A stretch of DNA of 64,000 bases from JBGPQJ01 sp963829485 (GCA_963829485.1 CAWHIK010000007.1:248001-312000); one strand, 5' to 3'; counted from the first letter of the stretch, positions 39,695-49,082 are shown. Translations and numbers: made by a program. Notes: generated from the letters alone by a model not told the origin.

Positions 39695-40873
39695 TTACGG
39701 GCGCGCGCCCAGCGTGAGCGGGATGTCGAGTCTCTGGTCGCCGCGCATGACCGTCAGCGTCACCGTATCGCCGGGGCCTTTGTTCACAATGAGATAGGAA
39801 AGCATTTCGTCAAACGTCTTGACCAGTTTGCCGTCGATCGCAACGATCAGGTCGCCGCCCGCCGGCAATCCGCCAACGGTATTCTGCGTGCCGGCGACAA
39901 GGCCGGCCTGCTCGGCAGGTCCGCCCGGAACGATGCTGGTGATATAGGCGCCGACGAAACTCTTCAGCCCAAGCTCGTTCATCTGGGATAGCGGCAGTTC
40001 GTCGATCGAGGTAATGCCGAGGTAGGGGTAGTCATACTTCCCTTTTTCGATCAACACCGGCACAACGCGCTTGATGAGGCTGCCGGGGATGGCAAACCCG
40101 ATGCCGCTGTTGACCGGCTCGCCGGTGGTGTTGGATGCCTCGGTGCGGATGGCGCGGTTGATGCCGATCACTTCACCGTCCAGGTTGAACAGCGGTCCGC
40201 CCGAGTTGCCGGGGTTGATGGCCGCGTCGGTCTGGATCAAAGCCCCGGCGCTGAAGTTACCCAGCCCGTCCTGAGTCTGGCGCATGGAGTCCAGGGTGCG
40301 TCCCAGGGCAGAGACGATGCCGTAGGTCATCGTGCTGTCGAGCCCAAAGGGATTGCCGATGGCCACCACGAACTGGCCGACATGCAGCTGCTCCGAGTCA
40401 CCCACTGTGAGAGGGTGCAGCTCCTCCGCCGGCGCATCCACCTTGATCACCGCGATGTCCGAATCGAGGTCGGTGCCGACGACATTGCCCATCGTCTTGA
40501 ACCCGGACGGGAAGTCCACTTCAAGCTCGGTCGCGCCTTCGACCACGTGGTAATTCGTCACCACGTGCCCGGCGCTGTCAAAGATAAAGCCCGAGCCGAG
40601 TCCGCCGCCCTGATCGGTGATCGTCTTGATCGCCACCACGCCGGGACTGACCCGGTCGAACAGGTCAACGAGGATGTTCTCATCCGCGATCAACACAGTG
40701 GTGTCGGTAACCGCCGGTATCACCGGAAGCTCAAGGTTCTGAATCTGGGTGGGGACAGTCAGCTCTGAAAATTCCGGCAATTGCGACAGGATGGATTCTC
40801 CGCTGAAGCGGCAGGCCGCCAGCCCAAACACCAATAAGGACATTACCAATAATAAATTCACCTTACGTTTCAT
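39695..40873 (-). CDS. htrA: HtrA/DegP-type serine protease lipoprotein
   Basis: The start at 40873 follows AAAGGAG. The signal peptide ends GLAAC, so it is probably lipid-anchored outside the membrane. The trypsin-like domain has all three catalytic residues: His in TNYHVVEGATELEV, Asp in LDSDIAVIKVD, Ser in NPGNSGGPLFNLDG. A PDZ domain occupies about residues 295-390 (YLGITSIDELP, GDLIVAIDGKLVKTFDEM). 392 aa, normal for the family. A frameshift in the upstream dnaJ makes the two look fused. Confidence 0.92.
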   Translation of the reverse strand: MKRKVNLLLVMSLLVFGLAACRFSGESILSQLPEFSELTVPTQIQNLELPVIPAVTDTTVLIADENILVDLFDRVSPGVVAIKTITDQGGGLGSGFIFDSAGHVVTNYHVVEGATELEVDFPSGFKTMGNVVGTDLDSDIAVIKVDAPAEELHPLTVGDSEQLHVGQFVVAIGNPFGLDSTMTYGIVSALGRTLDSMRQTQDGLGNFSAGALIQTDAAINPGNSGGPLFNLDGEVIGINRAIRTEASNTTGEPVNSGIGFAIPGSLIKRVVPVLIEKGKYDYPYLGITSIDELPLSQMNELGLKSFVGAYITSIVPGGPAEQAGLVAGTQNTVGGLPAGGDLIVAIDGKLVKTFDEMLSYLIVNKGPGDTVTLTVMRGDQRLDIPLTLGARP

Positions 40874-40890
40874 TCGTTCTCCTTTGCGAA

Positions 40891-41788
40891 TTATTTCGCC
40901 TTCTGCTTCCGCGCAGCTTCCTCCAGCAGTGACTTCTGCTCCGGGGTTAAATTGCGCGGAATATTGATCTTTGACTTTTACGAACAGGTCGCCCTTCGAC
41001 GGTGGGCTTTTACTCGACGGCATGCCGCGCCCGGCGATGCGGAAGACCTGGTCCGGCTGGGTGCCGGCGGGGACCTTCAGATGCACTTTGCCTCCGAGGG
41101 TCGGCACGTCCACTTCGCCGCCGAGCATGGCAGTAAAGACATCCAGCTGCACATCGGCGCGCAGATCGTTCCCCTCGCGGATGAACCGCGGGTCGTCGGC
41201 GACGGTGACATCGAGGTACAGGTCGCTGCCGTCCGGCGCGCCGCCCGGCACGCGCACCTTCGACCCGGTTTTGACGCCCGCAGGGATGCGGATCTTCTTC
41301 TTGTGCCGGTCCAACTCCACCTGCCGGTAGGCGCCGTCGTGAGCCTCTTCGAGCGAGATGGTGACCGGGCTCTCGTAGGCAGGCGCGGAACGTGCCCTGC
41401 CCCGCTGTCCCATCCCCGCTGCCCCGCCGCCGCCGAAGATGCTCCGGAAGAATTCAGAGAACAGGTCGTTAAAGTCGCCATTGAACTCCACGCGGGTTCC
41501 GCCCTGCGATGCCGTCCACTGCGACCAGTCGAATCCGCCCGGCGCGCCGCCGCGCTGCTGATACTGGTGATAGGAGTCGCCGAGCTGGTCGTAGCGCGCA
41601 CGCTTCTGCGGGTCGGACAGAACCTGATATGCCTCGTTGATCTCCTTGAACCGGTCCTCGGCTTTTTTATCGCCGGGGTTGCGGTCGGGATGATATTTCA
41701 TGGCGAGTTTTCGATACGCCGTACGGATATCATCCTGCGAGGCGTTTTTCGAGACTCCGAGAGTTTGGTAATAATCCCTGTAATCCAT
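40891..41788 (-). CDS. dnaJ: DnaJ/CbpA-type co-chaperone (one frameshift)
   Basis: The J domain (residues 1-70) has DYYQTLGVSKNASQDDIRTA, the HPD tripeptide in MKYHPDRNPGDKKA, and FKEINEAYQVLSDPQKRARY. A Gly-rich linker then leads to two C-terminal substrate-binding domains (RIPAGVKTGSKVRVPG, LGGEVDVPTLGGKVHLKVPA). The zinc-finger domain of full DnaJ is absent, as in CbpA. One extra A near 40973 hides the normal end (NIPRNLTPEQKSLLEEA to TAA at 40891). Repaired length is 298 aa. Confidence 0.9.
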
Positions 41789-41935
41789 GGCAAGCCCTTA
41801 TCCTAAGCATTGTAAGCCCGGCATACGTGGAGTCAAGCCTGGGGAGGGCTTCGTTAACCAAACTCTTACCCGCTCAGCGGTATACTTGCAGGGAATATTT
41901 ATATATCCTCATCATTAAAAGAGCATGAATTATTT

Positions 41936-42517
41936 ATGAAATCCATATGTGTATACAGCGGATCGGCGGACGGTATCCACGCTGAGTTTAAGACGGCAGC
42001 GCGCGAGATGGGCAGCCTGCTGGCTGAGCGGGGCATTCGTCTCATTTATGGTGGAGGCAGGACCGGGCTGATGGGCGATGTGGCGGACGGGGCACTGGAG
42101 GCAGGCGGCGAAGTGGTCGGCGTGATCACCGAGGCGATGAACACTACGGCGCTGGCGCACCCCGGCTTGACGCGCCTCGAGGTGACGCCTACCATCCACG
42201 AACGCAAGGCGCGCATGTACGATCTGGCCGAGGGTTACATTGCGCTGCCGGGCGGTTTTGGCACCTTCGACGAACTCTTCGAGACCATCACCTGGGCGCA
42301 GATCGGGCTGCACGAGAAGCCGGTTGGCCTGCTAAACACCCGGCATTATTACGACCCCCTGCTCAAGCTGGTGGACCACGCGGAGAAGGAAAGGTTCATC
42401 TTCCCGGAGCATCGCCAGATCATGGTCAGCGCAGCCACGCCAAAGGAATTGTTGAAAGCCATGGAATCCCACCAGCACCCGACCGAGGCGGTCAAACGCT
42501 GGCTGCGGGAAAGTTAA
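41936..42517 (+). CDS. LOG-family nucleoside 5'-monophosphate phosphoribohydrolase
   Basis: 193 residues of the Lonely Guy family, which releases the base from (cytokinin) nucleoside monophosphates. KSICVYSGSADG and GIRLIYGGGRTGLMG form the nucleotide-binding loop; HERKARMYDLAEGYIALPGG and GTFDELFE contain the conserved PGGxGTxxE catalytic motif. In bacteria the usual role is nucleotide salvage or stress response. It ends at a shared terminator. Confidence 0.9.
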   Translation: MKSICVYSGSADGIHAEFKTAAREMGSLLAERGIRLIYGGGRTGLMGDVADGALEAGGEVVGVITEAMNTTALAHPGLTRLEVTPTIHERKARMYDLAEGYIALPGGFGTFDELFETITWAQIGLHEKPVGLLNTRHYYDPLLKLVDHAEKERFIFPEHRQIMVSAATPKELLKAMESHQHPTEAVKRWLRES

Positions 42518-42521
42518 CAAA

Positions 42522-42562
42522 AAACGAGTTGATGAGAATAACACTCACCAACTCGTTTTTTT
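42522..42562. terminator. Bidirectional terminator
   Basis: CGAGTTG pairs with CAACTCG, extended by TGAG/CTCA, with A-run before and T7 after. It lies between convergent genes. Confidence 0.85.
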
Positions 42563-42575
42563 ATTACTCACTTAT

Positions 42576-45060
42576 TCATGGAGTGATGGTCACCACCACT
42601 GTGTCCGTCTCCAGCGACTGATCATTGCGCACCACCTGCAGCTGAAGTACATACAGTCCATTCAGCCCGGAAGTATCCCACTCGCCCAGCAGGCCGTCGG
42701 TGACAGGAGTCGTTAAGTCGTCGCCGACCTGCACCCACGCTCTGCGGATTCAGTCCCTGCCCATACTGCAATCTATAAAACAGGAAATCATCTCCCGCGG
42801 CAGTGCCGGTCACCTGAACACTGCCACTGACTTCGGCGAACATCTCCGGCGAGGCGATGTCCACGCCCGGTTGGGGAGGTTCCGCCTGGATGGTGTCGTA
42901 AGTATCGGGCGGGATCGGGATACCTTTCGAGACAGCCCACTCCCTGGCAGCCTCCGGAACGACCATGAACACCTTTTTATCCACCAGCGCAGGCGGGGTG
43001 AAGATGGTCGCCAGCAGGCCTGTCTCGCGGTTGATGGAAAATTCGCGGTACAGATCGTCGAGGTTCACCGGCTGGTTGCCTTCGAGGAAGACTTCACGCA
43101 CCACGAGCGGACAGGCATCGGTGGGCAGCAGCCCGGAGGGTGAACACACGTCCATGGCGACCATGCCCTGGGGCTGAGTCCAGCTGTCGGGAGGCAGGTC
43201 CTGCACGGCGGTGCTCATCAGCGAGCGCCACAGCCCGGAGACCGGCGCAGTGGATAAGGCCAATTCACCGCCCATCCAGACCGCCACCGCGCGCGAGGGG
43301 GTGTAACCCACCGTCCACAGGTCGCGGCCATCCTCGGTTCCGCCGGACTTGACGCCGGCAGGCCGGTTCAGGTCGAGCAGGGAGGCGCTCTCCGCGCCGC
43401 GCCGCGCAGTCGGGTCGCGCAGGACATCCGTCATCAGGTAAGCCAGCTGCGGGCTGGCGACAGCCTGCATATCAACGATGGGTGCGGTCAACCAGGGCGC
43501 ATGGTCCACGGTGTCCACTTTCAACACCACGGAGGGCTGGATGGTCTCGCCCGACTTCCAGCCGGCGAGCACGCCCTCGTTGCCGAATACCCCGTAGGCG
43601 CGGGCGGCATCCAGCGGTGTTAACAAGGCGTTCCCCAGGAGCGGGTCATTTTCGCTTTCCGAAATGTTGATCCCAAACGGGGCAGCGATGCGCGCCACGG
43701 ATTCCGCGCCGAGCTGCGCAAGGATCTCCACCGCGGGAACCAGGGTGTCGCTGGCCAGCGCTTCGCGCAGCCGCACCGGCCCGTGAAATTCACCATCGGG
43801 ATTCTCGATCCCTTCCGCGGTGCCCGATAATCCACCGGGGATATCCCATGCCAGCGTGCCGGGACTCATCCCGCGCGCGAAGCCGGTCAGGTAAATGAAC
43901 GGCGTCATCAACGACCCGACCCGCCGCGCAGTCAGGTTGCCCTGGCTGCCGCTTGCGTCCATCTCACCCACCAGCGCCAGCACCTGCCCGGTCTGCGGGT
44001 CGATCACCGCGGCGCTGGCCGATTCATCCGTGGAGGCTGCGCCGGGCGGAAGAGGCGGAAGGTCCTGCGCGGCAAGGCAGGTTCCGCCGTCGATGGCGGG
44101 CAGCGGTAACTCGTCTCCTGCCAGTTTGCGCAGCTGGGACTGCACCGCGCAGGCGGCTTAAATCTGCAGGTCGTAATCCATCGTGGTGACGATGTCCAGC
44201 CCGCCTCGCGCAACGCGTTCGCGGCTGAAGCGTGAATCCAATTGGGAGAGGACGAGTTCGTCGAAAGCGGGAGACAGGCTGAGGGGCGCCGGACTCGGCT
44301 GGAACTCGAGGGACGCGTCCGCCACCTGCTCCGCCTGCGCATCAGACAGGAATCCCTTTTCCACCATTTCATCCAATAACTGCGACTGGTTGGCAAGTGC
44401 ATCCTGCGGTGAGTCGAAGGGATTGAGGGCAGGCGCGCGGGCGATGGCTCCCAGCGCGATGGCCTCAGCAGGGTTGAGTTCGTCAACCGTTTTCCCAAAA
44501 TATAGGCGCGCGGCGGCGTCCGCGCCATAGGCAAAGTGGCCAAAACCGGCGCTGTTGAGATACCACTCGAGGAGCTGGTCGCGGCTGAATTCGGAAGTGA
44601 GCTGCGCGGCAAGCAGGCGCTGGCGCAGGTCACGGCGCGCGGAAGGCAGCTCGTTCCACAATAACAGGTCGGATGCCAGCTGTCCGGCGAGGTCGGGTTG
44701 TGCGGCGAGCGTTGCATCCACCAGCTGCTGGGGAAATTTTTCGAGGGGGGTATAACGTCGCGGCTCGTGGAACGGCGAAAGGACCGAGATGACATGCTCA
44801 CTGCTGCGATCATAGAACCGGGTCGGCAGAAGCAGCGCGCCATCCTGAGGGTCGAGCAGGGCAGGCAGAGCCGCTGTCGAGGGCAGATCGCGGGTCAGGG
44901 AAGCCCAGGTGAAGGCTGCTGTCAGGATGGTCCCCGCAATGAGCAGGCTGACGATCAACCCGCAGCCAATGGCCGCGCCGCGGGTGCGGGACTCGGCACT
45001 GCGGCGGGACTGGTCGCGGCGTTCGCGACGCTGGCGGAGGATGGAAAGGGAAGATGGCAT
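42576..45060 (-). CDS. Class A penicillin-binding protein (glycosyltransferase/transpeptidase); one stop, one frameshift
   Basis: This peptidoglycan synthase has a short cytoplasmic N-terminus, a membrane helix (about residues 30-55), a GT51 domain (VDATLAAQPDL, LLAAQLTSEFSRDQLLEWYL, FGKTVDELNPAEAIALGAI) and a transpeptidase domain. In the latter, STDESASAAVIDPQTGQVLA lies before the active site and KSGGTEDGRDLWTVGYTP is the KSGT-type motif. A C-terminal Ig-like extension is present. TAA at 44158-44160 interrupts the frame at LQI-AACAVQSQLRKLAG, and an extra G near 42735 hides the last 45 residues. Repaired length is about 827 aa. Confidence 0.85.
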
Positions 45061-45080
45061 ATCTTTTATGATTGATCGAT

Positions 45081-45155
45081 GGTCGAGTAGGGTGTTGCGG
45101 GTCTCGGTACGGCAAAGTTCAGCCTACTCGACCACCGCAACACCCATACCGAGAC
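45081..45155. repeat. Interleaved inverted repeats, order A-B-C then A'-B'-C'
   Basis: A GGTCGAGTAG (45081), B GGTGTTGCGG (45091) and C GTCTCGGTAC (45101) are followed by their reverse complements in the same order: CTACTCGACC (45124), CCGCAACACC (45135) and ATACCGAGAC (45146, one mismatch). The pairs cross each other, so a simple hairpin cannot hold all three. It may be a dispersed REP-like element. Confidence 0.65.
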
Positions 45156-45166
45156 GCTTCCACTTT

Positions 45167-45280
45167 TTACTTCAACAAATTCTGCACCCAGCCGAGCAGG
45201 TCCCGCGAGGGGGTCTCGCCGGTCACTGCGCCGGTCTGCCCGTTGACAATCACATTATAGGTTTTTGTCTCCACAACCAT
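45167..45280 (-). CDS. C-terminal remnant of a host protein, cut by the junction
   Basis: About 37 residues: ETKTYNVIVNGQTGAVTGE, then DLLGWVQNLLK and stop at 45167. The VNGQTG-type ending resembles the C-terminus of membrane proteins that carry an N-terminal zinc ribbon, but so little remains that this is a guess. No start or ribosome-binding site belongs to it. Coding is lost abruptly at about 45,280, where the phage portal frame begins on the other strand. Confidence 0.5.
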   Translation of the reverse strand: MVVETKTYNVIVNGQTGAVTGETPSRDLLGWVQNLLK

Positions 45281-45989
45281 GCTCCATGTGCGTCACGTAT
45301 CGGCCGCCGGCGGGACCACCGGGCTCACGTACACCGGCATCTCACCGATCAGCGTGCTGACCAACAGCCTCGACTTCGAGACGGCGATCCGAGAGTTCTC
45401 GCTCGATCAGGTCGAGTCCTCGGCACGAGCGAGCTTCATCCTCCAGGTCGCCTCGCTGCTCGACGACACGAAGAAGCAGGCGGTGCTCGACTCGTTCCGC
45501 TCCTTCTACTCAGAGAACGGCGGCGTGCTGCTGCAGGAGATGGGCACGACCATCACGCCGATCGAGCAGAAGTTCATGGACACCAAGGTCTTCGAGGCCG
45601 AGAAGGTCACGAGAAGGCGCGTCTACGAGGTCTTCGGGCTCCCTGATCCGGACGCCACGAGCTACAACACGCGCGAGCAGGAGGCCCTCGAGTACCTGCA
45701 GGAGACCATCATCCCGCTCGTGACGCAGTACGAGTCCGAGCTCGACCGCAAGCTGTTGACCACTGGCGAGCGGGCCCGCGGCCTCCACTTCAAGTTCAAC
45801 GTCACGGCACTGCTGCGAGGCGATATGGCCACGCGGATGGACTTCTACTTCAAGGGTGTGCGTACGGGGCTGTTCAAGCCCAACGAGTGCCGCGCGTGGG
45901 AGGAGCTCCCGCCGGAGACGGGCGGCGACAAGCTCTACATGAGCCGCGACCTCTCGCCCGTCGGATCCAACCTGCCGCCGACCGTCTAA
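45279..45989 (+). CDS. Phage portal protein, HK97 family, N-terminally truncated
   Basis: The portal forms the dodecameric DNA gate of the head. The visible 236 residues begin MLHVRHVSAAGGTTGLTYTG, an internal stretch of HK97-type portals (normally preceded by roughly 150-200 residues). They continue with LTNSLDFETAIREFSLDQVE, a helical stem and the C-terminal region. The ATG at 45279 is not a believable native start: no ribosome-binding site, and the family N-terminus is missing. The preceding DNA encodes a host gene on the other strand. Confidence 0.85.
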   Translation: MLHVRHVSAAGGTTGLTYTGISPISVLTNSLDFETAIREFSLDQVESSARASFILQVASLLDDTKKQAVLDSFRSFYSENGGVLLQEMGTTITPIEQKFMDTKVFEAEKVTRRRVYEVFGLPDPDATSYNTREQEALEYLQETIIPLVTQYESELDRKLLTTGERARGLHFKFNVTALLRGDMATRMDFYFKGVRTGLFKPNECRAWEELPPETGGDKLYMSRDLSPVGSNLPPTV

Positions 45990-45999
45990 GGAGATGACA

Positions 46000-46764
46000 G
46001 TGTCGAAGTTCTGGGACATCAGGGCCGCTGCAGGAACGGCGGACATCTACATCCACGGCGACATAGCCTTCGAGAAGTGGAACGAGTCCGACGTCACGGC
46101 CAACTCGTTCCGCGAAGACCTCGAGGCCGCCGGCAAGGTCTCACAGATCAACCTCTACGTCGCGTCCCTCGGCGGGTCGTTCTGGCAGGCGCTCGCGATC
46201 TGCGCGGTGCTCGACAGGCACCCGGCCAGGGTCAACGGGTTCGTCGACGGCTACGCCGCGTCCGCCGCCACGCTGCTCCTCGCGGTGGCCGAGACGGTCT
46301 CGGCACCCAGCAACGCGCTGTTGCTCTACCACGCGCCGCTCGCCGGGATCATGGGCTACTACGACGCCGCGGAGCTCCGTGCTATGGCCGACGACCTCGA
46401 CCGCCTCCTGCCCTCCATGCTCGCCACCTACCAGCGCAAGGACCCGCAGATGACCATGGAGAGCATGATAGATGCCCTCCTCACCGACACGTGGATCACC
46501 GCTTCTCAGGCCTACGACCTCGGCCTCGTCGATGTCGTGACCGAGGACGTGGTTCAGATAGCCGCCTACGCGAGCCCGTTCCTGGACGTCTACGCCCAGG
46601 TCCCCGAGGAGCTCAGAGCTGCCCCCACGGAGGGCGCTGAGACCGCGGGTCCCGAGCACGGACTCCCCGAGCAGGTACTCGTCGAGGCGGCACAGCACAC
46701 AGAGCGGATACGCAAGCTGCGCGAAGGCATGTCCTTCGTGCCAACACGGAAGGAGGACTGCTGA
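46000..46764 (+). CDS. Prohead protease of the ClpP type
   Basis: This head maturation protease of the S14-like class is seen as INLYVASLGGSFWQALAICA (oxyanion loop), catalytic Ser in GYAASAATLLLAVAE, and His in LLLYHAPLAG, the ClpP-like arrangement. A C-terminal 60-residue acidic/helical stretch may act as scaffold. I place the start at GTG 46000, six bases after AAGGAG; an in-frame ATG at 45994 abuts that site directly and is less likely. The stop overlaps the capsid start. Confidence 0.88.
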   Translation: MSKFWDIRAAAGTADIYIHGDIAFEKWNESDVTANSFREDLEAAGKVSQINLYVASLGGSFWQALAICAVLDRHPARVNGFVDGYAASAATLLLAVAETVSAPSNALLLYHAPLAGIMGYYDAAELRAMADDLDRLLPSMLATYQRKDPQMTMESMIDALLTDTWITASQAYDLGLVDVVTEDVVQIAAYASPFLDVYAQVPEELRAAPTEGAETAGPEHGLPEQVLVEAAQHTERIRKLREGMSFVPTRKEDC

Positions 46765-47906
46765 TGCAGTCCGTCTACGCATTGAAGGAGGCGTTCGGGG
46801 CCGTCGCAAACGAGCTCGACGTCGCCCACGACGAGCTGACCAAGCTCGCCGCCGACCCGACCGCCCCGATCGAGGACGTCACCACTGCCCAGGAGCGGTT
46901 CTCGCAGATCCAGACGCGCGCCGACATCCTGGCACAGCAGATCGAGCGCGAGGAGCTCGCCGCGCAGAAGGCCCTCGAGCAGGAGTTCCACAAGTCCGAG
47001 GACACCGACGGCGCCAAGATCCGCAACACAGCCGCCTTCTGGCGCGCGGTCGCCGACAAGACCGACCCGCGGACCGTGGTGGACGCCGACTTCTACGGCA
47101 TCCCGTCCGGGCACGACTCCAGCGCCGCGAGCCTGTTGCCGGTGAGCCTGTCCAACACGCTCGTCTCCGACCCGCTCGCCACCAACCCGATCCGCAGCCG
47201 TTGCCGCGTGACCAACATCGGCGGCCTCGAGGTCCCGGTGCTCGGCTGGACGCTCACCGACACCACGATGCTCGATGACTCCAACACCGCCACCCTGGCG
47301 ACGATGGCGGGCTCGGTCATCACGTTCGCCCGCTACAAGACGAAGGTCGGCACGACCGCCTCGGACACCGTCGTCCACGGCACCGATACCAACCTCGTCA
47401 CCGAGATCAACGACAAGCTCCTGGCCGCGCTCGTGGCCAAGGAGAAGCTGCGGATGTTCACCGAGGCCTCCGCGGCGGCCGAGAAGCACATGAGCTTCTA
47501 CCAGAAGCCGAGCGACTACACGATCACGGACGTCTCGGGCGCCGGCATGTTCGAGGCCGTCACCAACGCCCTGGCCGACCTGGACGACGAGTACCAGGAC
47601 AACGCGGCCGTCTGCATGAAGCGGTCCGACTACGTCGGGATGCTCCGCGAAATCGCGGGCGACGCCTCGCTGTTCGCCGCCCCGCCGGAGAGCGTCATCG
47701 GCGCGCCGGTCACGTTCTGCTCCTCGGCCACCATCCCGGTCGTCGGAGACTTCAGCTACTGCCAGATCAACTACGACGGCGCCCCGGTCGTGGACGCCGA
47801 CAAGGAGATCATGCAGGGCCTGTACCGCTTCGTCGTCACCGCCTGGTTCGATATCTGGCGCCTGACCGACAACGCCTTCCGCCTGGCGATCGACACCAGC
47901 TCTTAA
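46764..47906 (+). CDS. Major capsid protein, HK97 fold
   Basis: 380 residues. The N-terminal delta domain (about 1-80) is a coiled coil with heptads (EAFGAVANELDVAHDELTKL), normally cleaved by the protease. The mature shell part contains PLATNPIRSRCRVTNIGGLE, then LGWTLTDTTMLDDSNTATLA and a helical spine (NDKLLAALVAKEKLRMFTEA). A strong GGAGG lies upstream, and the start overlaps the protease stop (TGATG). A very stable hairpin follows. Confidence 0.9.
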   Translation: MQSVYALKEAFGAVANELDVAHDELTKLAADPTAPIEDVTTAQERFSQIQTRADILAQQIEREELAAQKALEQEFHKSEDTDGAKIRNTAAFWRAVADKTDPRTVVDADFYGIPSGHDSSAASLLPVSLSNTLVSDPLATNPIRSRCRVTNIGGLEVPVLGWTLTDTTMLDDSNTATLATMAGSVITFARYKTKVGTTASDTVVHGTDTNLVTEINDKLLAALVAKEKLRMFTEASAAAEKHMSFYQKPSDYTITDVSGAGMFEAVTNALADLDDEYQDNAAVCMKRSDYVGMLREIAGDASLFAAPPESVIGAPVTFCSSATIPVVGDFSYCQINYDGAPVVDADKEIMQGLYRFVVTAWFDIWRLTDNAFRLAIDTSS

Positions 47907-47930
47907 GGGTCGATACCCACGACAGCCCGC

Positions 47931-47958
47931 CGGAGGGGCCCTTTCACGGGCCCCTCCG
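47931..47958 (+). terminator. Very stable hairpin after the capsid gene
   Basis: CGGAGGGGCCC (47931-47941) pairs perfectly with GGGCCCCTCCG (47948-47958) around TTTCAC. No T-run follows, so it could attenuate or protect capsid mRNA rather than fully terminate. Confidence 0.65.
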
Positions 47959-47976
47959 CACGTCTGGAGGGCCTGA

Positions 47977-48528
47977 ATGTCATCTGTGAACGTCATCGTC
48001 GCCGGGTGCGACACCGTCCTGTACTACGAGCGGTCGGACTCGACCGGAGCCGTCCAGGCCACGAGCGTTGACGCCACCGCGAAGCTCAACGGGACGACCG
48101 TGACGCTGTCCGCCGACCCCGTCTGGGACACCGTGAACGAGCGGTATGCCCTCGACGTGGTCGCCGCGGAGGTCTCGGCGGCCGGGGAGCTCGTGCTGAC
48201 GTGGACGGGCACCGACCCTGACGGGCGGAGCTTCACCGACGTCGAGACGATCACCGTGCTCGCCGACGACTCCGACGACGCCCTGCTGGTCGACCGTGTG
48301 AGGCGCTTCCTGCGTGTCGAATCGTCCGATCCGACCATCCTGGCGCTCGTCCTGGCCGCGAAAGCCTACATCGAGGGCGCGGGAGTGACCCGTCCGGACG
48401 CTTCGGACGACGGCGCGACGGCCCTCTACGACCTCGCCGTGTGCTGCTACGTGAGCACGATCTACGGCGGCGGAGAGGGCGGCCTGGAGGACGCGATGAC
48501 GTCGATGCTGCTGCAGATGAGGGCCTGA
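47977..48528 (+). CDS. Head-tail connector, gp6-like, with N-terminal Ig-like domain
   Basis: 183 residues. The first half is beta-rich (VNVIVAGCDTVLYYERSDST, VWDTVNERYALDVVAAEVSA), like an Ig-type domain. The second half is helical with LLVDRVRRFLRVESSDPTIL, then ALVLAAKAYIEGAG, the pattern of gp6-like DNA-packaging adaptors that sit below the portal. Position directly after the capsid gene supports this. Confidence 0.75.
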   Translation: MSSVNVIVAGCDTVLYYERSDSTGAVQATSVDATAKLNGTTVTLSADPVWDTVNERYALDVVAAEVSAAGELVLTWTGTDPDGRSFTDVETITVLADDSDDALLVDRVRRFLRVESSDPTILALVLAAKAYIEGAGVTRPDASDDGATALYDLAVCCYVSTIYGGGEGGLEDAMTSMLLQMRA

Positions 48529-48544
48529 AAGGGGCTGTGAGGAC

Positions 48545-48754
48545 GTGAAATACCCCGTCACCAAGCGTTTCAAGGACAAGGAGACCGCCGTCACGTACAC
48601 GAAGGGCTCCCTCTACCGCACGATCTCGCTCGTCCGGGCCAAGGAACTCCAGGAGCGCGGCTTCATCGGGGAGTGCCTCGACGTGCCGTCCCCTGCGTTC
48701 CCCGAGTCCGTCAAGAAGACCGAAGAGGCGGCCGAAGAGGCCCCGGAGGACTAG
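48545..48754 (+). CDS. Small head-region protein, unknown
   Basis: 69 residues starting with GTG at 48545. The N-terminal part (VTKRFKDKETAVTYTKGSLY) looks beta-stranded and the C-terminus is acidic (EEAAEEAPED). Proteins of this size and type often sit between connector and head-closure genes in actinophage-like genomes. Its stop directly precedes the next ATG. Confidence 0.6.
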   Translation: MKYPVTKRFKDKETAVTYTKGSLYRTISLVRAKELQERGFIGECLDVPSPAFPESVKKTEEAAEEAPED

Positions 48755-49081
48755 ATGTACCCCGGAAAGTACCCAACAAGGGCTTCCGTACAGGCTCCGG
48801 AGCTCACACGAGACTCCCTCGGCAACGAGTCGAGCGAGCTTTCCGAGCTCGGACAGGCATGGGTATGCATCAAGCCGGTGTCCGCCTACAGCCGGGAGGT
48901 CATCTCAGCCGGCGGAGAGCGTGGCAGGGTCACGCACAAGGTGACCATGTCCGTCCCGGCCTTCGACGTGCCCCAAACGGCCGTTCTGGTGGCCAACGGG
49001 CGCACGTTCGAGGTCGAGGTCGTCTTAGAAGGCCTCTTTGAGGCCGAGATGACCCTGATGTGTTCCGAGAAGCGGGTCTGA
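48755..49081 (+). CDS. Head-closure / head-tail adaptor protein
   Basis: 108 residues. YPTRASVQAPELTRDSLGNE opens the protein, then come WVCIKPVSAYSREVISAGGE, HKVTMSVPAFDVPQTAVLVA and GRTFEVEVVLE. This beta-barrel plan matches SPP1 gp16-like head-closure proteins, which seal the portal channel and dock the tail. Confidence 0.75.
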   Translation: MYPGKYPTRASVQAPELTRDSLGNESSELSELGQAWVCIKPVSAYSREVISAGGERGRVTHKVTMSVPAFDVPQTAVLVANGRTFEVEVVLEGLFEAEMTLMCSEKRV

Positions 49082-49082
49082 G

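Noticed and set aside
45279..45281. ATG at 45279 as true start of the portal gene
   Set aside because: No ribosome-binding site, and the protein begins in the middle of the family sequence; it is simply the first ATG after the junction.
46590..48014. 474-codon open frame opposite the protease and capsid genes
   Set aside because: Shadow of GC-rich coding DNA. Composition is dominated by Gly, Arg, Asp and Val without a domain, whereas the plus-strand genes have clear phage functions.
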